Source: Chara braunii (taxonomy: Eukaryota; Streptophyta; Charophyceae; Charales; Characeae). From it: 64,000 nt of DNA. The stretch lies in contig BFEA01000295.1 in assembly GCA_003427395.1 (NCBI GenBank), positions 637,891 to 701,890 of the forward strand, in the 5' to 3' direction. Position 1 is the first letter of the stretch, and the number at the start of each line of letters is the position of its first letter. The notes under the pieces were generated by a model, which was given only the letters and a program-made list of their open reading frames with translations, did no database searches and had not been told where the DNA came from. Of this stretch, positions 55,571 through 64,000 are shown piece by piece. Made by a program: the position numbers and the translations under genes.

Positions 55571-56689
55571 ACCTATTACTTGCGTATGTCAGGACGAGAA
55601 GAAGAGAAAGGAAAAAGGGAGTGCTCCAGCGGGAGCGACTCCAAAGGTTCTTCAAAAGGAACGTAACAGAAGGCGAATACCGAGGGGAAAAAAAATTAGA
55701 GAAAAAAAACACCCCGTGTAGCCACAGTTTATTGGAGAAACCGCCACTGGTTTGAGTTGATCTCGGCCAGAATACCGCATAAGCACCAAAGGGTGTGCTT
55801 ATCCACAAGAGAGAAAAACGCAAGGACTGAGAGTAGGGAAAATATGAGTTTCCCTCAGACAACTTAGGACATAGGCAAAGAGACTCCTTGAAACGAAAGG
55901 AGAGGGGGTGACAAACGACTTAGGGTAGATAGAAAGTAGGGGTTAGACTTTGGGATGTTGATCCCAAAAATGTCACACACAAAGGTCGAAGGGCTTGACC
56001 CTTAGATATCCGTATGTGCAGGTCCCTGTTTTTGATCTACTGCAATTGAAGGAGAAGTCCTACAAAGAGGACTTAACTTTTCTGTTATCTCTCGATAACA
56101 GGTCGGTCGTTGCCGATTCAACTTTTCTCCCTTGGCTTGATACCCACATCTAAAGTCAAACCCTGTGGTCAGTAAAACTGTCACATGTGGTCATTGCCTA
56201 AATGGTCCTAGTCACTCTCAAGGTCCTTTGAAAAAATGTGAGGGGATTGGGCTTACGTCTCAGGAAAGATAGAGTTGTCATACCTGGTTTGGGGAGTGGG
56301 GGACAATGTCAATGGTTGATGGTTGACGCTGTTAGTGCATGGCATATAAGCTGTCTTTGCATTATCCTGTGTAGGTCTGTTGTGTTCGTGAGTTTGGGAT
56401 TGAACTGGATCTGATCTGTTGAAGATTCTTGGACACATTGCATTTGTGAAAGTGAGAAGGGTTCCCAGCGGTAATACCTCCATATCAAGTTTTATATAAC
56501 TTCAATGTTATCTAATATTCAGTTATACGTCGAGTAAAATGAAATCTCCTTGGTAGTAATAAGGTTTGTTTGATACTTTGATCATAGTGGTCAGAAGGAG
56601 GATGTGTTTTGGAAGCAAAAGCGAAAATAGACGACCATTTCAAAGTTCGGCCTAAATATCTAACGGGTCAGTCATAGGTGTTTTACCGC

Positions 56690-57000
56690 ACGTACCCCGT
56701 GTTATGCTACAATGATCGGGAAAACGCCCTCGACCGACCTAGCTCTACAAAGGCATGTAAAAGCCTTCGCATGTGGGCCGATAGCTCAACAGGGAACGCC
56801 TACCTAAGGGTGGTGACAACCCCTTGGGTAGAGGTAAGTTCTACCTCGCGACGTCTCGACCTGTCGCAGGGCGTCGTGAGAGGTATAGCACGAGTGCACG
56901 GTTGCAGTAGTGATTGGTTCGTTGCTGACGAAACATCCTGCGTGACACAACCGTGAGGTTCAGCGCTCCCCAGCAGGGCACGGGACCGCCTCGCACGACA
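56690..57000 (+). ncRNA. Conserved structured module at LTR 3' end (LTR-Z copy)
   Basis: The most diverged copy. CTCGCGACG (56845-56853) pairs with CGTCGTGAG (56872-56880) over a loop with CCTGTCG. CACGGTTG (56897-56904) pairs with CAACCGTG (56948-56955), perfect and entirely different in sequence from the same stem in element A (CCCGGCT/AGCCGGG) and LTR-B (CTCGGCC/GGCCGAG). GAGGTAAG is at 56831-56838. The first stem is weaker here (one mismatch). It ends CGACA at 57000. Confidence 0.6.
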
Positions 57001-57001
57001 G

Positions 57002-58731
57002 CGTGCCTTTGCCCAACTATACATATACGACCCACAGGATGAACACGATGCTACTATCATACGATTAACAAGATTCAATCTCCCGGCCGAAATTTCGCTT
57101 GCGACGGTCCAACAAATTAAACATCTTTTGCGAAAACTCCACCACCTCCCTTATTGACTGTAATCGTTGGGTACGAGATTTCATAACGGTTTCCGAACTT
57201 CCCGATGATATGATTCACGAGCGTTGTAATCAATCATGATGCACGACCGATTGACGAATATGAACGAAGGTGCAATAGACCTCAGGGTCTTTTCGAACTT
57301 TGTCTACTTATGCACGACCAACCATCCAATCGTGACATCGTCATACACCGACGCGGAGGAGGTATTGTCAAAATCCACGAAACCAACCGCGCTTTCAATC
57401 CCCTATATTACTTTCTCTTCTTCCCGTCGGACGAAGATGGCTGGGCTCTCGAAACCGATGATGAAGATAACTCTTTTACACAAGGAATAACGGCACAAGA
57501 GTTTTATGTTTTCCACCTCAACACCCGAGACACCGAAAGGAGTACAATATTTCGAGCCTCACGCTTATTCCAGGAATACGTATGCATGACATTGACAAAG
57601 ATAGAGAACGGACGATAATTTTATAACAGGTTCCATCAAACTGAAATTCGCGCAGAACTTTATGAGAATATTCATGAGCATCTCATGCAATACAATAACA
57701 CCGAAATTGTCGGACAACGTGTTATTTTACCTGCCACGTTTGTCGGCGGGCCGAGAGACATGCATCAACGATACCAAGACTCTATGGCTGCGGTCCAAGA
57801 ATACGTTCCCCCTCATCTTTTCATCACAATAATTTGCAATTCGCATTGGCCAGAAATCGAACAGCATCTCTTTCCTCATCAACAACCATCCGACAGACCG
57901 GACCTCCTCGTCCATGTTTTCAAAGGATATTTACAACAACTCATTCACGACATTCACAACACACACATATTCGGTCTAACTGCGACATATATATATGTCA
58001 TAAAATTAAAACAATGAGGTCTCCCACATGCACACTTGGTTATTACGATTGGTAATGAACACAAAATTTCGACACCTCAACAAATAGATTCCGTAGTTTG
58101 CAATGAAATCCCTACAAACCCGATCCTCCGCAAACTCGTGCTCACGCACATGATCCATAATCCATGTGGCCCCTTCAATATGCAAGTTCCATGCAATGAT
58201 TGTTGTGCACATCACTTCCCGAAAAAAATTAACGAAGAAACGGGGTATCCCATATATGGCCGACGAGGTCCAGACAATGGAGGAAGGGTTCTCATACGTG
58301 AAAACAATCCAATCGATAACTCTTGGGTTGTTTCTTACAACTCCTTCCTCCTTTTATGCTATCGCTGTCATCTCAATGTCGAAATTTGTGCTTCCACCGT
58401 CGCTTACAGATATATGCCGGAATACATTATGAAAGGCCTGGATCGAGCCATGGTCGGCGAAATGATAAACACCAATGATGAAATTCAAACATTCCAAGGC
58501 ATACGATCAACCGATGCATCCGAAGCATGTTGGAGAATCTTTGATTTCCCTATTTCCGAACGATACCCTGCCATTACCGCACTCCTTTTACATCTTCAAA
58601 ATCAACAACGAGTTTATTTCCAACCGAGAGATACTCAACGTCGTAGGCCACATGAAACCGAACTTGGTTTAAATGGAACGCTGCCCATATCAATATTGCC
58701 CCGGAAAGATAATATTTATACAAAGATATAA
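57002..58731 (+). pseudogene. Helitron Rep (HUH nuclease) part, broken
   Basis: Starts with AFAQLYIYDPQDEHDA, the usual Helitron N-terminal block. After an indel region (57155-57310), one phase runs from 57310 to 58731 with stops at 57616 and 58015: RDIVIHRRGGGIVKIHE, FFPSDEDGWALE and FRASRLFQEYV are standard Helitron_like_N blocks. The metal-binding HUH motif is PHAHL at 58024-58038, where the preceding Arg codon is now TGA (CGA to TGA). A cysteine/histidine block (PCGPFNMQVPCNDCCAHHFPKK) and the two-tyrosine motif RYMPEYIMKG (58408-58437) follow, with both catalytic tyrosines present. Role: nicking and rejoining of DNA in rolling-circle transposition. Confidence 0.85.
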
Positions 58732-58772
58732 TCCGCCAATTCCAATACGACAAAGCAAAAAAACACTAGGTC

Positions 58773-60738
58773 TTGCGACACTGGCAAAAAAACACGATTG
58801 AGAGAATACACTCAATTCACCCGAACGTGGGTAATACATTTTATCTCCGAATGCTTCTTCTGTCACCCCACTCCCGAGGAGTCACGTCATTTGAAAACCT
58901 GCGTACTGTCAACAACGAAATTCATGCTACATACCACTCCGCGTGTCGTGCATTGGACCTGCTTAACGATAATACTCAATTCGATGTTGTGTTACAAGAT
59001 GTAATCTTCACTGCAGCGTCTGCGATGGTTCGAGATTTATTAGTCCACATACTTTTACACTGCGCACCAGTTGATCCTACCGAAGTTTTTGAAACACAAT
59101 GGCAGCAAATGATGAACGACTTCCAAAGAGACCTTCATGCCCCGGACGTTCCTCTTTCCTTCATTAGAACCATGATTCTTCTAGATATCGATAACTGCTT
59201 ACAAAAGGAAGGAAAACAACTCGAAGACGTTGGTCTGATTCGCACGCATATCGACGATCAAAATGCCGCTAATGCTTTAGCTGAAAGACCCCGTCTTCGT
59301 AACATTCTGCAAATTATTGAAGATGAAACTTCGTACGACAAACAAACACTTCAAAGAACATGAGATACAAACTTGTCGCTCCTCCGGCCATCCCAACGTG
59401 ATGTCTTCGCTTGCGTCACAACTGCCGCTGACAATAACCAACGGATTTATCTTTTCGTCGATGCCCCTGCCGGAACAGGAAAAACATTATGTTTCAATAT
59501 CATTCTTGCATATATTCGAAATCAGGATCGCGTCGCCTTTGCTGTTGCTTCTAGCGGAATCGCCGCAACGCTGTTACACGGCGGACGAACATTTCACTCA
59601 CGGTTCAAAGCACCCCTTGCGTCTGATGCAACCTCCACACTCGATATTCCAAAACAATCTGCACTAGCACAGCTGATACAAATGACTGTAGTTATTCTTT
59701 GGGATGAGGCACCAATGACACACAAATTTCATATCGAAGCGCTTGACCGGACCCTTCGTGACATCTGCTTCTCCGCTTTGATTTTCGGTGGTGAAATCAT
59801 TGTTTTTGCAGGGGACTTTCGTCAAATATTGCCTGGAATTACAAAAGAGACACGTGCATAAACTGTCGATGCCTGCATAAAATCATCGACACTTTGGCCA
59901 ATTTTTGAGACAATGCATCTCTCCAAAAATATGTGTGTCCTTACCCGGATTAATACACCAGAAGACCATGCTTACTCTACATGACTCCTTTCACTCGGAA
60001 ATGGTGAAATTTCACCTCCCCCCCACACTGATCCTTCCGTAATCGAACTCCCACCTCATTTATGCCTATATGAAGGAACGCAACAACTTATAGCTTTGAC
60101 ATTCCCATTGCTACAAACAAATTCGAACAATCCGCTTTGGTTTGCTGAGCGTCTGATTCTTGCCCAAAAAAATAAAACTGTTTCTACACTCAACTCAATT
60201 ATTCTAGAACAATTTCCTATAGATTTCATCACGTGTCTCAGCGCGGACACTCTTTTCCTCAATGAAAATTACCCTGATGTACCTATTAATGCCCTTAACG
60301 CAATTGATATCCCCATCCCTACCACTCCACATCCTCCGCATTAAACGAGGTGCACTGGTCATTCTCTTACAAAATATTGCAATGCGAAACGGCCTGTGTA
60401 ATGACACACGATTAATAATGATCGATTTGGTCACGAACAACAGACTACTACATGCACGCATCCTCCCTTCACTCCACACTGTTCTCCTTTCACGAATTAT
60501 TCTAACTGTCACTGATCAAACTTATCATTTTCCTTGGCAAAGACGCGAGTTCCCTATTCGGCCTACTTTTGCAATTACCATAAATAAATCTCAGGGACAA
60601 TCGATTAAACATGCTGGCATTGATCTCAAACAAACGCCGTTTGCGCATGACCAACTTTATGTGGCTCCATCAAGAGTAGGTGACCCGGCACACATTCGCT
60701 TCTCTCTCCTGCCAACACTAATCAAACTGTCAATCTAA
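58773..60738 (+). pseudogene. Helitron PIF1-type helicase part, broken
   Basis: A linker block (ERIHSIHPNVGNTFYLRMLLL, FENLRTVNNEIHATYHSAC) leads into a helicase: Walker A DAPAGTGKT near 59462, ASSGIAATLL, Walker B LWDEAPM near 59697, FAGDFRQILPGI near 59803, and after further indels INKSQGQSIKHAGIDL near 60586 and LYVAPSRVGDP near 60656. Stops at 59361 and 59859 and phase changes near 59985 and 60340 make it inactive. All major SF1B motifs remain visible. Role: unwinding of the donor strand. Confidence 0.85.
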
Positions 60739-60771
60739 TCTATAAAGAAATTTTCACTTAAACTGCCTGTT

Positions 60772-61740
60772 TTGACATTTGACCACGTTCTCTCTTGCAT
60801 TTTCCTTGCAGGTCTCCTCCAAGACATGCCATCACAAAAAAAAATCAAGTCGCCATCATTAACAACTTCCTCTCCTGACCTTACGACAATGCGGTCAACA
60901 ACAATCGCAAAAACGACTACATCAATATCTGCAACTGTCATCGCTTCCGCTTTCACGACGCCTCTTCTTCCTGCCACTATTCCCTTGCCACAAACATCAT
61001 TGCCAACTTTGTCACAAATTGGCCTCGATAACGATATCCTCACACAAATTTCACTTGCCCCTCCTGCCTCCTGCTCTCACCACCTTACAACAACGCTCAC
61101 AATTGTCAACCTTCCTGCAACAACTTCCCAAACCGTTCCTTCGACCGCTTCCACAATTATCCGGCTCGGCGCTTCGTCATCTACTCCTTATAGATGGGAC
61201 GACTGACTCCGATTATTGACCTGAGACAATATCAAACACATCATCACCCAAATCCTGTGGGAAGACTTCCTTGCAACTGATCACGCCGCTTTTTCACCGC
61301 ACATCTACGATTTCTTCGTTCGCTACAAACACAACTGAATGCAATCTCTCCGACGCCCTGACCCCTCCCCTGACATCAACATCCAATTCCAACGCGAGAA
61401 AACATTCCTCCTCAAGCTCATCAATGATGACTACGACCATCTTCGCTCTCCGATAACACCCCGCCCACAATACCAGTATGAGCATATCACGACTGCGCAT
61501 CACAAACACACTTTTATTGCGAGCACACCGCCACCATGCCAATCACCATTGCAGCCCCATACGCCTCACAAAGCTAACCCTGTCTGGTGGCTTCCACTGG
61601 AGTCATGGGGCGCTACAAGATCCGCCGCCCTCATTCACAACATTCTCGCATCCCGCCACACCTTCCAAATCTACAACATCCCCCACCCGACTTCCACATT
61701 GGAATACCTGAACAATCTCCTCTTCTTCCACTATTAAGAC
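60772..61740 (+). pseudogene. Second Helitron-associated coding remnant, Thr/Pro-rich, unknown
   Basis: After the helicase, an open frame 60772-61206 has a methionine soon after a TCCTTGCAG acceptor-like site and is Ser/Thr-rich (TTMRSTTIAKTTTSISATV...). Related but phase-shifted frames continue with KHIITQILWEDFLATDHAAF near 61235 and DINIQFQREKTFLLKLINDDYDHLR and NPVWWLPLESWGATRSA at 61375-61625. The latter parts look like true protein with conserved-looking Trp residues. I cannot assign it. Position suggests an accessory Helitron gene. 61740-62280 holds nothing recognised. Confidence 0.4.
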
Positions 61741-62280
61741 ACACAACGTACCCTCCCTCCATTTTCCGCTTTCCGAACAGAGATCATTCGTCAGACCGTC
61801 ACACTTCTCCGAGCTCAAGGGGCACCTACACGATAAAGGTTCACTGACGCTATTCGTCACCTTGCTGCTGCCGCAATTGTTGATTGGGAAACCATTCGAC
61901 GGTGCATAAACTTCAAACATGGCAATATGAATGGACCTGACACAGTTGACAAAACAAGGAGATTGAAAATTCCTCCAAAATACGTTTTCTCCGCTATGAG
62001 ACTTTGTAGAATAAACTACGCGTGGTGCGGTCGATACATCTTAGCTGTTTTCATGTGCGTGTGTTCACACTGAATGCCAAATCTTCACCATTTTTTCAAC
62101 TCCGTGTCTGCATGCACCTTCTCTCTCTACATGCTTTTTGGTTTGTGTTCTCTGTGCATATACATCTCCTTTGTACATGTGGCTCCTCGTTCTACATCCT
62201 TTTAGCTTTGTGTTTTTTATCCCCTCACCACATACTCAAATGATAAAACCCACCTGCATTTAAACCCCCAAACATCACAC

Positions 62281-62312
62281 ACGACGCAGTGTCGCTGCGG
62301 CGGGTCCACTTA
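62281..62312 (+). other. Candidate Helitron 3' terminal hairpin
   Basis: CGCAG (62285-62289) pairs with CTGCG (62295-62299), followed by GCGGGTCCACTTA. GC-rich hairpin plus CGGGT resembles plant Helitron 3' ends, but the expected CTRR end is not clear (CTTA here, then a (TA)n run). Confidence 0.35.
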
Positions 62313-62689
62313 TATATATATATATATACTGGGCTACCAGTCGTACGACACAACTAGCCCCGGCTCGCACGACACCCGCCCGGGAGGCTCGACCGGGCAG
62401 GTTGACCGGGCTGGTACCGGGCCTCCCTAACCCAAAAAAAAAATTAGAGTGCCTCGGTGGGTTCGAAGCACTGTTGGCCGGGGACGGGGGGGGTTCGGAG
62501 CGCTGTTTGCCTGGTGGTGTTCCCCCGCCCATAGAGGACCTCCCTAACCCCAAAAAAAAAAAAAAAATTTTTTTTTGGAAAACACAAGATTTTAGTCGTC
62601 GATCTTGCGGATTAACAGCTGGGACAGAAGCGCGCGAGGCCCCCTCGCGAAGCGGCGAGTTCGAACTTCGAATTTGAAATCGAACTCCC

Positions 62690-63290
62690 GCCCGTTCGTG
62701 CGCCTGCTGGAGTTGCTGCAACCGGTTTCAGCAAACAGGTGCTGCAACCAGTTGCCTAGACCAGTCCAGGCCAACTTCAGGCGGGGGAAAAAAAAGGGAA
62801 AAAAAAACACAGTGTCTGTGACTCTGTCACTCTACTTTTTGTGTTGATCAGTGCTGATCTGTGGTGCGTGAGACTAATGTGTGTTTCTTCTGTGTGTGTC
62901 AGTGATGTGTGAATGAAGTTGTTGGTTGGAACCGGATACAGCGACCGCTTGCCACGGCATGTTCCAGCAACGGATCAACAAAGACTGATTGCCCTGACTG
63001 TTTCATGCAACCGGTTGCTGGAACCGGTTGCCTTGACTGTTTTGTGCAACCGGTTGCTGAAACCGGTTGCCTTGACTGTTTCATGTTACCGGTTGCCTTT
63101 ACTATTTCATGCAACGGGTTGCTGAAACCGGTTGCCTTGACTGTTTGATGCAAGTGGTTCATGGAATCGGATGCAGCAACCGGTTGCTGCAACCGGTTTC
63201 AGCAAACAGGTGCTGCAACTAGTTGCATGGACCGGTTGCTTTAACCGGTTACTGCAATCGGTTTCAACAATCGTTTGCTGCGAGCAGTTC
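62690..63290 (+). repeat. ACCGGTT-rich tandem/dispersed repeat
   Basis: About ten ACCGGTT palindromic cores set in GCAACCGGTTGCTG.AACCGG units joined by CCTTGACTGTTTCATG spacers (62960-63150). A segment of about 45 bp with CTGCAACCGGTTTCAGC and AACAGGTGCTGCAAC occurs on both sides of the array (62712 and 63184). Open frames across it are repeat translations. Confidence 0.7.
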
Positions 63291-63640
63291 GAGCAAGTGC
63301 TCGGAAGGCAGCTACGTCGTCCTCTAGGTAGCGTAACACGCTGCTAACCGTGCCACTAGTCCCTGTCGTCACGAGGCCCACTACAGCCTCCCTGATCGCA
63401 TTCGGTCCTAAATACAAGTAGGCTCTCACTACGCCTACTCCTTGCGCCGGCCGGTGCTCCCTGTACGTCCAAAGCCACGCGTCCTCCGACAAGATTATGG
63501 ACCTCCACGAAACTGACCGTCAAAGTGTCGACTTNCGCGTCCAGGGATCGTGAGCTCGACTAGATCTCCTTCTAAGAGTTCAGGGGGCTCCAAGTCCCAA
63601 TCAATCGTGGCCCCATAGACCTCTTCTTGCACCTGCGGCC
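63241..63640 (-). pseudogene. Possible coding remnant on the minus strand, unknown
   Basis: 63492-63270 on the minus strand reads SEDAWLWTYREHRPAQGVGVVRAYLYLGPNAI... with a protein-like composition. Upstream, in a neighbouring phase (63640-63495), it reads EEVYGATIDWDLEPPELLEGDLVELTIPG. One N at 63535 may hide the indel that separates the phases. No family was recognised. 63660-63870 shows nothing. Confidence 0.25.
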
Positions 63641-63869
63641 TCATCCAACTGACGGCCTGTCACTTGCTCCACTCCTTCGGGGAAACGGCAACGCCCCTTT
63701 CGCTCCTTCTTTAGGCAGTTCTTTGTATTTTTCAATTAAAAATTAAAGAAAAATGTAACTAGCTAAGATAAAATCCCTCTCCTATTTTTCATACATCGTG
63801 GATAAACACATTTATAAGCCCACCGAGTTCGATGCTTTTTAAGGATAGAAATAAAATTTTGTGATTTTG

Positions 63870-64000
63870 TAAAAAAAAATTTCGGCAGCGTTTCGCCTCC
63901 CCCCGTTGGGATTGGGTTCGGGACTATTGTCCCTAGGCAAACACTTCCTTCCTAGAACTAAAATCAAAAAGAGGAAGCCCGCTGAAAAATTAAATTTCTC
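63870..64000 (-). repeat. Possible LTR fragment on the minus strand
   Basis: On the minus strand GGCGAAACGCTGCCGAAATTTTT resembles the GCGCTGCCGAAATTT motif that recurs in LTR-B, LTR-d and element A. The rest is not matched by eye. Confidence 0.25.

Larger units (their letters stand above)
46373..57000 (+). repeat. LTR-Z: 3' LTR of element Z, about 10.6 kb
   Basis: Starts TGTCG at 46373 with a perfect terminal hairpin and ends CGACA at 57000. Landmarks in order: tRNA-like hairpins (46905-47080), purine-rich and (ATT)n sequence, tandem repeats, the GGGAACTCTGCCGGAGTTCT...GGAGGCAGGGAAC box (53920-53972) also seen in LTR-f/B/d, a hairpin array (54400-55570), the TGTTATC hairpin (56086) and the 3' module (56690-57000). 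The order agrees with the other LTRs, which supports a single LTR, though internal insertions cannot be excluded. No coding sequence is supported inside it. Confidence 0.65.
57002..62312 (+). mobile_element. Helitron, 5'-truncated by LTR-Z
   Basis: A rolling-circle transposon: Rep (HUH nuclease) and PIF1-type helicase in one broken reading frame, followed by a second low-complexity coding remnant. The coding sequence begins mid-domain at the LTR-Z terminus, so element Z probably inserted in the Helitron and its 5' TC end is not in this window. A candidate 3' end is the CGCAG/CTGCG hairpin at 62285-62299. Base composition (C- and A-rich on the plus strand) differs sharply from the neighbouring LTRs. 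Confidence 0.8.

Overview
The window looks like repeat-dense nuclear DNA from a green-lineage eukaryote. It holds degenerate Ty3/gypsy LTR retrotransposons with a tRNA-Asp-type primer-binding site, a Rep/PIF1 Helitron, microsatellites and assembly gaps, and no convincing single-copy host gene. The Gag and Pol sequences remind me of predicted proteins of the streptophyte alga Chara braunii. That is recall, not a search result.

Layout. 1-4728 is the 5' part of a giant LTR (LTR-f), cut by the insertion of a second element. That element's LTR (LTR-B) starts at 4729 and is itself split at 5532/25864 by element A. Element A (5533-25863) is a complete, dead Ty3-type retrotransposon with LTRs of about 6.4 and 6.0 kb (TGTCG...CGACA), a PBS at 11914, gag, CCHC, protease, RT, RNase H and integrase. 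LTR-B resumes at 25864 and ends at 33111, about 8.05 kb in total, with its own PBS at 33114. 33133-35164 is a poorly understood remnant. 35165-41009 is LTR-d, a near-copy of LTR-f that also preserves the empty site of the LTR-B insertion. After a gap and a minus-strand short-LTR fragment, 42046-46372 holds the 3' end of element Z: the integrase C-terminus, then a gag-like coiled-coil/zinc-knuckle ORF placed downstream of integrase, then a 3' untranslated stretch. Its 3' LTR (46373-57000) is about 10.6 kb. It abuts a 5'-truncated Helitron (57002 to about 62300), followed by ACCGGTT-rich repeats.

What stands out is the architecture of the LTRs. (1) Five LTR 3' ends carry a module of about 290-370 nt next to the PBS position. 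Its stems keep pairing through compensatory base changes, and it includes an invariant AGGTAAG. (2) The LTR 5' ends carry a covarying hairpin. (3) The middle of the LTRs holds arrays of hairpins with a constant loop and fast-changing complementary arms; the loop sequence differs between LTR lineages. (4) Element A's LTR contains a protein-coding region. Comparing the two LTRs shows its 3' part was open when the element inserted. (5) Strong splice-acceptor-like sites follow integrase in elements A and Z. Together these suggest long structured LTR transcripts with regulated splicing, which is inference. Most stop codons look like CGA/CAG/TGG to stop transitions, as expected for methylated, silenced repeats.
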